Translations under genes and position numbers: made by a program
The notes under the pieces: model-generated
What the model was told of the DNA's origin: nothing
The model's database searches: none
The model's input: only the letters and a program-made list of their open reading frames with translations
In this document: positions 1 to 5,373 of the stretch, piece by piece
Layout of the letters: every line of letters starts with the position of its first letter
Position numbering within the stretch: the stretch's first letter is position 1
Source: Actinomycetota bacterium
Lineage (GTDB): Bacteria > Actinomycetota > Humimicrobiia > Humimicrobiales > Humimicrobiaceae
Direction: 5' to 3'
Length of the DNA: 5,393 bases
Assembly (NCBI GenBank): GCA_018894445.1
Contig: JAHIPJ010000018.1
Coordinates: 1-5,393 of the forward strand

Positions 1-1
1 A

Positions 2-79
2 TCAGAAGATGACCTCAGATCTTTAGGAGAAGATGATTATCTTGATATACCTACTTTCCTGAGAAAAAATAAAAAATAA
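2..79 (+). CDS. ftsZ: Cell division protein FtsZ, C-terminal end (partial)
   Basis: The window opens inside this gene; the 25 codons from base 2 to the TAA at 77-79 are visible. The peptide ends in DYLDIPTFLRKNKK, which matches the conserved C-terminal peptide of FtsZ (consensus roughly D-[IV]-P-x-F-[LI]-R-[KR]). Just before it lies an acidic stretch (SEDD, GEDD) typical of the end of the disordered FtsZ linker. FtsZ is the tubulin-like GTPase that forms the cytokinetic ring, and this peptide is the docking site for membrane anchors and regulators such as SepF, FtsA and ZapD. A sepF gene lies about 800 bases downstream, consistent with SepF being its partner here. The GTPase domain is outside the window, so identity rests on the tail peptide and the context, which together are strong. 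Confidence 0.9.
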   Translation, partial: SEDDLRSLGEDDYLDIPTFLRKNKK

Positions 80-157
80 TTTATTTAAAATGTTTTTTGC
101 TTTACCACCAAAAATGGTAGGTATAGTAATTATCGAGCGGTGGTAATTATTTAAATT

Positions 158-865
158 ATGAAAAGTAGAGATAACTTAATGGAAGAAGCTGACAGATTAA
201 AAAAAAATATCAATAATTTAAAAATTGAAATAGATAGAGTTTGTAAAAAAATTGGCAGGAGTGCCAGAGATATATCGATTGTAGTTGCCACAAAGTATGC
301 TTCTGCCAGACAAATAAAATTGATTTCCAATTCAGGACTTAGAAATTTTGGTGAGAATAGGACGGACCAACTGGAAGAAAAATATAGTGTGGTGGGAAAA
401 GGTTCAATATGGCACTTTATAGGGCATCTTCAGAGCAGAAAGGTAAAAACAGTGGTCCCCCTGGTAGAATTTATACATTCAATAGATAAGATAAGTACTT
501 TAAGCAAAGTGAACGATGAAGCAAAGAAAATTAGTAAAAAACAGAAATTATTAATAGAGGTTAATATTTCTGGAGAAGAGACAAAATATGGCATAAATCC
601 TGAAAACTTGCACAGTTTCCTTAAAGAGTCATTAAATTATAAAAATATCGAAGTAGTGGGTTTGATGACAATAGCACCTTTGACTGATGACTTTAAGTTG
701 ATAAGAGGGATTTTCGGAAGGTTAAGGATTCTCCGGGATGAATCAAATAAAGATTTTAATAATATGAATCTAGTGGAGCTTTCAATGGGTATGAGTAATG
801 ATTATCCAGTAGCTATTGAGGAAGGCGCCACAATGATTAGAATAGGTTCTATTATATTTAAATAA
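158..865 (+). CDS. yggS: YggS/YlmE family PLP-binding protein (PLP homeostasis protein)
   Basis: Member of the YggS/YlmE/PLPBP family, single-domain TIM-barrel proteins that bind pyridoxal 5'-phosphate, have no known catalytic activity and help keep B6 vitamers and amino acid pools balanced in the cytoplasm. Visible family motifs are the PLP-lysine strand VVATKYA (Lys46), FGENR (63-68 region), WHFIGHLQSRKVK, and the C-terminal phosphate-binding segment SMGMSNDYPVAIEEGAT followed by MIRIGSIIF. Length is 235 residues from ATG 158, slightly longer than usual. An in-frame ATG at 179 gives 228 residues, fits the family N-terminus better and has a weak GTAGAG 8 bases upstream, whereas 158 has no ribosome binding site; the start is unresolved. 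It lies between ftsZ and sepF, the position of ylmE in Gram-positives, and is near proC, to which yggS is linked in many bacteria. Confidence 0.93.
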   Translation: MKSRDNLMEEADRLKKNINNLKIEIDRVCKKIGRSARDISIVVATKYASARQIKLISNSGLRNFGENRTDQLEEKYSVVGKGSIWHFIGHLQSRKVKTVVPLVEFIHSIDKISTLSKVNDEAKKISKKQKLLIEVNISGEETKYGINPENLHSFLKESLNYKNIEVVGLMTIAPLTDDFKLIRGIFGRLRILRDESNKDFNNMNLVELSMGMSNDYPVAIEEGATMIRIGSIIFK

Positions 866-891
866 ATTTTTAATTATAGAGAGGAGGACTA

Positions 892-1404
892 GTGAGTAGA
901 TTTTTTAAGAAAACTCTTTCCTTTTTTGGTTTATCGGATGAAGATGACATAGGTATAAGAGATATAGAGGATGAAGATACAGAAAAAGTAAAAGCCAGAA
1001 TGTTAAGAGATAAAAGTGGTAAAATAGATGCAAGACATGGCAAAATAAATCTAAGGAGAGGGCGTATTATTAGCTCGAAACAGTCAAGAAAAGTTTCATT
1101 GATTAATTCAGTGAAAGGTGAAGTAAAATCAAGAGTATTTGTAGCAGAACCAAAGGAATTTGAGGAAATACAGATAATTGCAGATAATTTTAAGAATGAT
1201 ATTCCTATAATAATCAATCTGCAGAAGGTCGACCAGGATTTGAGTAAAAGAGTTATTGATTTTTGTAGTGGACTTACCTATGCCTTAGAGGGAAATATAA
1301 AAAAAGTGGCAGAAAAAGTTTACTTAATTACTCCATATAATGTAGAAGTTAGTTCGGAAGAAAAAGAACTACTAGAGGAAGAAGGTTTTTATAATCATTT
1401 TTAA
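892..1404 (+). CDS. sepF: Cell division protein SepF
   Basis: SepF is a membrane-binding protein that tethers FtsZ filaments and supports ring and septum formation. The 170-residue protein has the expected three parts. First is a short amphipathic N-terminus (SRFFKKTLSFFGL, 2-14), the likely membrane anchor. Next is a linker, acidic at 16-31 and then strongly basic at 32-68. Last is the SepF core (about 80-155), with the family pattern FVAEPKEFEEIQIIAD, IIINLQKVD, RVIDFCSGLTYALEGNI and VYLITPYNVEV, including the DFxSG glycine used in dimer packing. The start is GTG, chosen because GAGGAGG (881-887) sits 4 bases ahead and because it gives the canonical anchor sequence. It starts 26 bases after yggS and ends 18 bases before proC, so it is probably cotranscribed with both. 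The long basic linker is a little unusual but does not change the call. Confidence 0.93.
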   Translation: MSRFFKKTLSFFGLSDEDDIGIRDIEDEDTEKVKARMLRDKSGKIDARHGKINLRRGRIISSKQSRKVSLINSVKGEVKSRVFVAEPKEFEEIQIIADNFKNDIPIIINLQKVDQDLSKRVIDFCSGLTYALEGNIKKVAEKVYLITPYNVEVSSEEKELLEEEGFYNHF

Positions 1405-1422
1405 AAATAGAGGAGTATTTAT

Positions 1423-2244
1423 TTGGGTAGTTACAAATTAGGGATAATTGGCTGTGGAAATATGGGTGAAGCAATACTCAAGGGAATACTGGATTCCGGT
1501 TTCTTAAAATCTAATGAAATAATATTCTATGATAATGATAATTACCGGAGCAGGTACATTAAAAATAATTATAAAATATATTCTGCTGAAGGAATTATTG
1601 AAATCATAAAAAAGTCCAGGTATATATTACTGGCGGTAAAACCACAGAACCTGAAAATGGTTTTGGAACAGATGAAGAGTTGTTTTAATTGGAGGATAAA
1701 TTCAATTATCAGTATTGTTGCTGGAGTACCCACATACTATATAGAAAAAATATTGAATTCAAATGTTTCAGTTATAAGAGTAATGCCCAATACTCCTGCG
1801 TTATTTAAAAAAGGTGCAGCTGCAATAAGCAAAGGCAAATTTGCAAAAAGCAAGGACTTATTATTTTCGAAAAATTTAATAAAAAATATAGGTGATTATG
1901 TAATAATTGAAGAAAAGTACCAGAATATAGCGGCAGCTTTAAATGGAAGCGGACCAGCCTACTTTTTTCTTTTTTGTAAATATTTGGTTGAAGCTGGAAT
2001 AAGAAATGGACTGGATCCAGAAATATCAAAAAAATTGGTGACCAGTACCATGATCGGGGCGGGAATAACTATTGAGAAATCTAGAATTGATCTTGATGAT
2101 TTAATAAAAAAGGTTGCATCTCCAGGTGGGACTACTGAAAGAGCCTTAAAAGAATTTAAGAGAAGGAAGCTGGATAAAATAATTTATAATGCTGTAGAAA
2201 GTGCAAAGAAAAGAGCATGCCAGTTGCAGAATTTTCTTGACTAA
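1423..2244 (+). CDS. proC: Pyrroline-5-carboxylate reductase
   Basis: ProC catalyses the last step of proline synthesis, NAD(P)H-dependent reduction of 1-pyrroline-5-carboxylate to L-proline, in the cytoplasm. The 273-residue length is normal. Visible are the Rossmann loop GIIGCGNMGEAI (7-18), LLAVKPQNL (69-77), the SIVAGVP segment (97-103), RVMPNTPALFKKGAAAIS (119-136), the dimer-domain motif LNGSGPAYFF (173-182), and the P5CR signature VASPGGTTERAL (231-242). The start is TTG, with AGAGGAG (1409-1415) 7 bases upstream and the Rossmann strand beginning at residue 5 as expected; no ATG gives an intact nucleotide fold. It is 18 bases after sepF and 10 bases before the yggT-like gene. The proC-yggT and yggS-proC pairings are known in other bacteria, so its presence in a division cluster follows the yggS neighbourhood rather than a division role. 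All key motifs are intact. Confidence 0.96.
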   Translation: MGSYKLGIIGCGNMGEAILKGILDSGFLKSNEIIFYDNDNYRSRYIKNNYKIYSAEGIIEIIKKSRYILLAVKPQNLKMVLEQMKSCFNWRINSIISIVAGVPTYYIEKILNSNVSVIRVMPNTPALFKKGAAAISKGKFAKSKDLLFSKNLIKNIGDYVIIEEKYQNIAAALNGSGPAYFFLFCKYLVEAGIRNGLDPEISKKLVTSTMIGAGITIEKSRIDLDDLIKKVASPGGTTERALKEFKRRKLDKIIYNAVESAKKRACQLQNFLD

Positions 2245-2254
2245 AGGAAATGTA

Positions 2255-2383
2255 ATGGGATTTTTTGTTGAGCTGGTTATATTTTTTTTCAGGGTTTATA
2301 TTGGTATAATATGTGTAAGAGTAATTACATCGTGGTTTAGGATAAATCCAGGTAATATTATTGTTGCGTTATATAAGTTATAG
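2255..2383 (+). CDS. YggT/YlmG family membrane protein, truncated after first half
   Basis: A 42-residue product with one hydrophobic segment (about 2-26) followed by RVITSWFRINPGNIIVALYKL. The R-x-x-x-SWF-x-x-(I/N)NP pattern after the first helix is characteristic of the YggT/YlmG family, small membrane proteins of about 85-100 residues encoded beside yggS, proC or sepF. Here the frame stops at TAG exactly where the family would continue into the TEP-I-L-x-P-I-R-R region and second helix. The 37 bases between this stop and divIVA contain no recognisable remainder in any forward frame, so a simple frameshift does not explain the loss. The start is ATG 2255, with AAAGGAA (2243-2249) about 5 bases ahead and 10 bases after proC; a longer in-frame start at 2201 would overlap proC and add non-family sequence. 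It may be a decayed gene or a minimal one-helix form. Confidence 0.7.
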   Translation: MGFFVELVIFFFRVYIGIICVRVITSWFRINPGNIIVALYKL

Positions 2384-2410
2384 ATATATGTAGATAAAAA
2401 ATTTTTGATT

Positions 2411-2415
2411 GGAGG
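2411..2415 (+). promoter_or_regulatory. Ribosome binding site that fixes the divIVA start
   Basis: GGAGG lies 5 bases before ATG 2421. An in-frame TTG at 2409 would extend the protein by four residues (MEVV), but that codon overlaps the GGAGG itself and has no site of its own, so 2421 is the supported start. The resulting N-terminus also aligns residue for residue with the family's membrane-binding tip. Confidence 0.8.
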
Positions 2416-2420
2416 TAGTT

Positions 2421-3296
2421 ATGAATATAAATACAGATAGCATCCAAAAAAAGGAATTTCATATTGTATTCAAAGGATATAAACCAGAAGAGGTTGATAA
2501 ATTTTTAGATATTCTTACAGCAGAATTCGATAGATTGCAGAAATCTCAAAGGGAGCTTAAGGAAAATTTAGAAAAACTAAAATATGAGGGAGATAAGGAA
2601 TCTGTTGAAATGAAAAGGGTTATTCAGGAAGCTCTTGTGTCAGCGCATAAGGTGGCAGAAGATATAAAACAAAAAGCAGAAAAAGAAGCTGTGGAAATAG
2701 TAAGAAATAAAATAGCAAAGGAAGAGGAGACGTATAAAAACTTATTAAGTAAAAAAGCTAAGTTAGAAAGAGATATAAAAGAACTAAACCAGGAATATGA
2801 AGACTTTAAAGGTAAGATTTCAAAACTAGTGGATGATTTTAAAGAAACAGCTTCAAAATTAGGAGAGGAGCAATTTCTTAAAATTTCCGAAATTGGTAAG
2901 AAGGATTTTGATATTGATAAAACTAAAATAGGCGAAGATGTAAGAGAAGGTAAAGAATCAATATATTTTCCGGAGGAAGAATTAGAAGTAGTTGGAGGCT
3001 ATGAAAAGAAAGAGGGAGAAGAAAAAACCAGAATCGAAGGAATAGAAGAGGAAGGAGAAGAGGAAAGAGAAGAGGAAAGAGAAGAGAAGTTAATAGGAGA
3101 AGAGGAAGGAGAAGAGGAAAGAGAAGAGAAGTTCATGGGAGAAAAGGAAGAAGAAGAGGAAGAAAAGCAGGGAATTCATGGAGGTGACGGAATAGAAGAA
3201 AGAGAAGAAAAATATGAACCAAAAAGAGTCAAGAAGAAAATAGACATAGCCAACCCGGATATAATTAACGATTTCTTTAAAACTGATGAAGACTGA
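2421..3296 (+). CDS. divIVA: DivIVA domain protein with long acidic C-terminal tail
   Basis: DivIVA proteins are coiled-coil scaffolds that bind curved membrane at poles and division sites and recruit division, wall-growth or chromosome-anchoring partners. The N-terminus (1-40) matches the family: DSIQKKEFHIVFKGY then EEVDKFLD. The membrane-inserting tip is F17-K18-G19-Y20, where Bacillus subtilis has Phe17-Arg18, so the positive charge is kept by lysine. Residues about 33-155 are heptad-like and rich in K, E, L and A, as in a long coiled coil. Residues about 197-263 are an extreme Glu-rich, low-complexity segment with a repeated EEEGEEEREE, followed by a basic patch (PKRVKKK, 267-273) and a short tail with IANPDIINDFF. 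At 291 residues it is much longer than B. subtilis DivIVA (164), mostly because of this tail. The gene follows the yggT remnant, its usual neighbourhood, and its stop overlaps the next gene by 11 bases. Confidence 0.92.
   Translation: MNINTDSIQKKEFHIVFKGYKPEEVDKFLDILTAEFDRLQKSQRELKENLEKLKYEGDKESVEMKRVIQEALVSAHKVAEDIKQKAEKEAVEIVRNKIAKEEETYKNLLSKKAKLERDIKELNQEYEDFKGKISKLVDDFKETASKLGEEQFLKISEIGKKDFDIDKTKIGEDVREGKESIYFPEEELEVVGGYEKKEGEEKTRIEGIEEEGEEEREEEREEKLIGEEEGEEEREEKFMGEKEEEEEEKQGIHGGDGIEEREEKYEPKRVKKKIDIANPDIINDFFKTDED
3003..3220 (+). repeat. Polypurine tract with 31-bp direct repeat inside divIVA
   Basis: The coding strand is almost entirely A and G, with uninterrupted purine runs at 3003-3027 (25 nt), 3044-3089 (46 nt), 3095-3131 (37 nt) and 3137-3167 (31 nt). 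Inside it a 31-base segment is perfectly duplicated at 3044-3074 and 3098-3128, offset 54 bases (18 codons), so the frame is kept and both copies encode EEEGEEEREE. Shorter GAGGAA/GAAGAG units recur between and around the copies. The tract encodes the Glu-rich tail of the DivIVA protein and probably grew by in-frame slippage or tandem duplication. It also carries many Shine-Dalgarno-like GGAG/GAGG strings. Confidence 0.85.
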
Positions 3297-3555
3297 AACA
3301 ATTAAGTTAATTGTAAAGCCAAATTCTACTGCTACCGGTGTTTATGGAATTTATATGAATAGAATAAAAATAAAACTGGCGGCTGTCCCGGAAAAAGGGA
3401 AAGCTAATAAAGAACTTATAAAATTTATTTCAGGTAAAACAGGTATTCCTAAAAAAAATATAAAAATTATTGCTGGTGAAAAATCGATTTACAAAGAGAT
3501 TAGTATAAAATCAGATAAAGATTTAAATTTAACCTCAAGACTCCTTTCCAGTTAA
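3286..3555 (+). CDS. yggU: DUF167/YggU family protein
   Basis: An 89-residue protein of the DUF167 (YggU) family, small alpha/beta proteins of unproven biochemical function. The family pattern is clear: an opening strand IKLIVKPNSTATGV, then RIKIKLAAVPEKGKANKELIKFI with the conserved P-x-x-G-K-A-N, then KKNIKIIAGEKSIYKEISI, matching the usual v-x-i-x-x-G-x-x-s-r-x-K. Length is typical. ATG 3286 overlaps the end of divIVA by 11 bases and has no clear ribosome binding site, which suggests translational coupling to divIVA. In many bacteria yggU follows yggT; here divIVA comes between, consistent with a fusion of two conserved gene orders. It is the last gene of the division operon: a 141-base gap follows. 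Confidence 0.9.
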   Translation: MKTETIKLIVKPNSTATGVYGIYMNRIKIKLAAVPEKGKANKELIKFISGKTGIPKKNIKIIAGEKSIYKEISIKSDKDLNLTSRLLSS

Positions 3556-3588
3556 GCAAGTTTATTTATTTAAAATTTACATGTATTG

Positions 3589-3594
3589 TATAAT
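3589..3594 (+). promoter_or_regulatory. Candidate -10 box for the 3697 operon
   Basis: A perfect TATAAT in the gap between yggU and the ATPase gene. The sequence 17 bases upstream (TTATTT) is a poor -35, and there is no proper TGn extension, so support is limited to the -10 match and its position in the only sizeable gap before a new gene group. Use of this box would give a leader of about 95 bases. Chance TATAAT matches are common in DNA this AT-rich. Confidence 0.3.
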
Positions 3595-3661
3595 AATTTA
3601 ATAATATTTTAATTATAAGCAATAATAACTGTTTAGTTCATTTTAATAAGCAAAAAATGGG

Positions 3662-3691
3662 ATGTAATTATTATTTTAATTAATATTACAT
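3662..3691 (+). promoter_or_regulatory. Inverted repeat before the ATPase start, possible operator
   Basis: ATGTAAT (3662-3668) and ATTACAT (3685-3691) form a perfect 7-bp inverted repeat around a 16-base AT-only centre, ending 5 bases before ATG 3697. It occupies the place where a ribosome binding site would be expected; none is present. It could be a regulator's operator, possibly for the helix-turn-helix protein encoded two genes on, or a weak hairpin over the start. The very AT-rich composition makes a chance match plausible. Confidence 0.25.
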
Positions 3692-3696
3692 AAATA

Positions 3697-4776
3697 ATGG
3701 AAATAATTTTAGTCATAATAAAAGATAAAGAATTAATTAAAAATATACCCGGAATAAAGCTGCAAAATCACAATATATTGGTTTTAAGCAATATAAACTA
3801 TATCAAGCATTATATAGAAGAATATATGCCAAAATATGTGATATTATCAGCAAAATTTAAAAATTATAAAGAAATAGCAGAATACATAAATAGTTATACC
3901 ACAAGTGAACTATTTATTACTGATTTAGAGAAGAAAAAAAATACCATCTCCAGGGGTATATATCTGGGCAGGATTGACAATATAGAAGATTTGAAAAGAG
4001 TACTGGAGATAATAGATAATTTGAATTTAAAAATAAATAGAAAAGAAGAAGATAGGTATAAATTTATACCTCAACAGATAATTTCATTTTACTCAATCCA
4101 GGGAGGAGTTGGAAAGACCAGTATGGTTTTTAATTTTGCCTGGTATATAAAAGACATTATTGACGGGAAAATATTAATTATAGATTTAAATTTTTGTGAG
4201 GGTCCATCAGACTTGACCATTAATCTTGGTTTAAACCTATCGCCAAATCTAAGTATATTTATTGAAAAGATTACCCAGGGAAAAGACTGCTTCAATAAAT
4301 CAATAATAAATCTGGATAATGATAAGATAGATATCCTGCAGTCACCGCTGTCTATCTATCAAAGTGATAAGTTTAATATTGATATGCTGGACAGCATAAT
4401 TTATTCTGCCAGAAACAATTATGATATTATAATATCTGATGTTCCTTTCAGGTATGACAATGTTTCGTTAGAGATGTTAAATCTTTCAACTACTTCAATT
4501 TTAGTATTATCTCCGAACGTAAAGCTGGCACCAAGGGTAAGCAATTTTCAAAAATTTCTACCAACCAGTCAAAAGAAGGGAATTATTTTTAATAAAGTAG
4601 GCCAGAGTGAAAAAACATATATAGATGAATATAAAAGTATATTAGATATTCCTGTTTGCGACCGGATACCTTTCGTACCCGAAGAAGATAGGAAAATGAT
4701 AGCTAGTGGCAGTAATTCTTTTGATATTCTGGATTTACAATCAAGAATGTCTAATTTAAGAAATTTTATTTTTTAA
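3697..4776 (+). CDS. ParA/MinD-superfamily ATPase with pseudo-receiver domain, CpaE/TadZ-like
   Basis: A 359-residue protein in two parts. Residues 1-110 have the alternating strand/helix pattern of a response-regulator receiver (MEIILVI, NILVLSN, PKYVILSAKF, ELFITD, GIYLG), but the phosphorylation strand reads YVILS with Ser51 in place of Asp and the N-terminal acidic pair is missing, so it would be a non-phosphorylatable receiver. Residues 127-359 are a ParA/MinD-type P-loop ATPase: Walker A QGGVGKTS (135-142, Lys140), switch strand ILIIDLNF (Asp163) with GPSDLTINLGL, Walker B YDIIISDVP (Asp248), and a FNK motif (298-300). The signature lysine that starts KGGxGKT in MinD/ParA is Gln135. Receiver-like plus MinD-like is the CpaE/TadZ architecture, proteins that position Tad/Flp pilus machinery at the pole; a chromosome or other cargo-positioning ParA is the alternative. 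No ribosome binding site precedes the ATG. The stop is 2 bases before the next gene. Confidence 0.75.
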   Translation: MEIILVIIKDKELIKNIPGIKLQNHNILVLSNINYIKHYIEEYMPKYVILSAKFKNYKEIAEYINSYTTSELFITDLEKKKNTISRGIYLGRIDNIEDLKRVLEIIDNLNLKINRKEEDRYKFIPQQIISFYSIQGGVGKTSMVFNFAWYIKDIIDGKILIIDLNFCEGPSDLTINLGLNLSPNLSIFIEKITQGKDCFNKSIINLDNDKIDILQSPLSIYQSDKFNIDMLDSIIYSARNNYDIIISDVPFRYDNVSLEMLNLSTTSILVLSPNVKLAPRVSNFQKFLPTSQKKGIIFNKVGQSEKTYIDEYKSILDIPVCDRIPFVPEEDRKMIASGSNSFDILDLQSRMSNLRNFIF

Positions 4777-4778
4777 AA

Positions 4779-5165
4779 ATGAATGAAGAAGAAAAATTAT
4801 ATACCATTAAAGAAGTTTCAGAGGTGGTTGGCATTAGCGAATCAGAGATAATCCGGATGGTTATGATCAGGAAATTACCTGCCATAAGAGTTGGCAAGGC
4901 TATACGGATCAAAGAAGATGATCTGGAGATTTTCTTAAATGTGTTTTTGGGTGAAGAAGAAGTAAAAACTGGCTACAGGGAACCGGTTTTATATACAGCC
5001 GAACAGATTGCAAAAATTTTAAAACTATCGGTTGATAATATATGGAATTTACTAAAAACAGGAAGACTGAAAGGATTCAAGGTAAGAGAAGGCAGAAGTT
5101 CCTGGAGGATCCCTGCTGAGAGCCTGAAAGAATTCATAGAAAGTAGAACACAAAAAACGGTATAG
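4779..5165 (+). CDS. Tandem excisionase-type helix-turn-helix protein
   Basis: A 128-residue protein consisting of two copies of the short winged helix-turn-helix found in excisionases and MerR-like proteins (HTH_17 type). Domain 1 (about 7-55) reads YTIKEVSEVVGISESEI, then KLPAIRVGKAIRIKEDDLEIFL. Domain 2 (about 71-122) reads YTAEQIAKILKLSVDNIW, then RLKGFKVREGRSSWRIPAESLKEFI. Each has the pattern T-x-x-E-[VI]-[SA]-x-[VI]-[LV]-x-[IL]-S, turn, second helix, then a wing with RI and a closing D/E-L-x-x-F-[LI]. The name excisionase reflects fold only: no integrase, recombinase or attachment site is seen nearby, so a DNA-binding transcriptional or nucleoid role is more likely. Its ATG is 2 bases after the ATPase stop with no separate ribosome binding site, indicating translational coupling and a shared function. 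Confidence 0.85.
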   Translation: MNEEEKLYTIKEVSEVVGISESEIIRMVMIRKLPAIRVGKAIRIKEDDLEIFLNVFLGEEEVKTGYREPVLYTAEQIAKILKLSVDNIWNLLKTGRLKGFKVREGRSSWRIPAESLKEFIESRTQKTV

Positions 5166-5175
5166 GTATTAAAGA

Positions 5176-5340
5176 ATGCTCGATGAAAAGGATAAAAAGC
5201 GCGGGCTTACTATCTGGGAGAAAATAGCGGTAGTAATAATTGTAATTTTGATAATTATTATAATTCTTTTAATTTTTAACCAGAATATAAAAGAATATTA
5301 CGAAATTCTAAAGAACTGGTATGAAGGAAACAACTTATAA
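5176..5340 (+). CDS. Small single-pass membrane protein, 54 residues
   Basis: An open frame from ATG 5176 to TAA 5338-5340, 10 bases after the helix-turn-helix gene. The product has a charged N-terminus (MLDEKDKKRG), one strongly hydrophobic segment rich in Ile and Val (about 17-34, AVVIIVILIIIIILLIF) and a polar, aromatic C-terminus (KEYYEILKNWYEGNNL). The basic residues before the helix predict the N-terminus inside and the C-terminus outside. No lipobox or prepilin cleavage motif was seen and the family is not recognised. An AGGT about 8 bases upstream is a weak ribosome binding site. Support comes from position between two tightly spaced genes, the coherent membrane pattern, and the clean stop. 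A chance frame cannot be excluded at this length, but the charge and hydrophobicity layout makes a real gene likely. Confidence 0.65.
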   Translation: MLDEKDKKRGLTIWEKIAVVIIVILIIIIILLIFNQNIKEYYEILKNWYEGNNL

Positions 5341-5359
5341 ATGATAATTTAAATTTTTT

Positions 5360-5367
5360 AGGGGGTG
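5360..5367 (+). promoter_or_regulatory. Strong ribosome binding site before the last gene
   Basis: AGGGGGTG matches the anti-Shine-Dalgarno complement AGGAGGTG with one mismatch and ends 6 bases before ATG 5374. It stands out against the weak or absent sites of the three preceding genes, suggesting that the following product is made in larger amount. Confidence 0.75.
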
Positions 5368-5373
5368 AAAATA

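Noticed and set aside
97..127. Possible promoter with TATAGT (122-127) before yggS
   Set aside because: The -10 is fair, but the -35 candidates (TTTACC with 15-base spacer, TTGCTT with 19-base spacer) are poorly spaced or weak; not enough to annotate.
136..150. Resemblance of GAGCGGTGGTAATTA to the conserved T-box (GGGTGGTACCGCG)
   Set aside because: The ACCGCG half is missing, there is no room for a T-box stem I or specifier loop in the 78-base gap, and no terminator follows.
870..1217. 115-codon open frame on the minus strand
   Set aside because: It lies opposite the sepF coding sequence, which has clear family motifs and a good ribosome binding site; the minus-strand product shows no recognisable domain.
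1805..2029. 74-codon minus-strand frame opposite proC
   Set aside because: A shadow of the well-supported proC gene; no ribosome binding site or family features.
2201..2254. Longer N-terminus for the YggT-like gene starting inside proC
   Set aside because: The extra 18 residues are polar, unlike the family start, and overlap proC; ATG 2255 has its own AAAGGAA site.
3178..3195. Alternative upstream start for yggU at ATG 3178
   Set aside because: Although in the yggU frame, it meets a TAG stop five codons later, so it cannot extend the protein.
3556..3640. Terminator after yggU
   Set aside because: No GC-containing hairpin followed by a T run is present; only short AT palindromes such as TACATGTA (3578-3585).
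4089..4295. 68-codon minus-strand frame opposite the ATPase gene
   Set aside because: It lies across the Walker A and switch region of the real gene and has no independent support.
4779..5165. Prophage or integrative element suggested by the excisionase-like fold
   Set aside because: No integrase, attachment repeat, tRNA or phage gene is in the window, and this fold is widespread in ordinary regulators.
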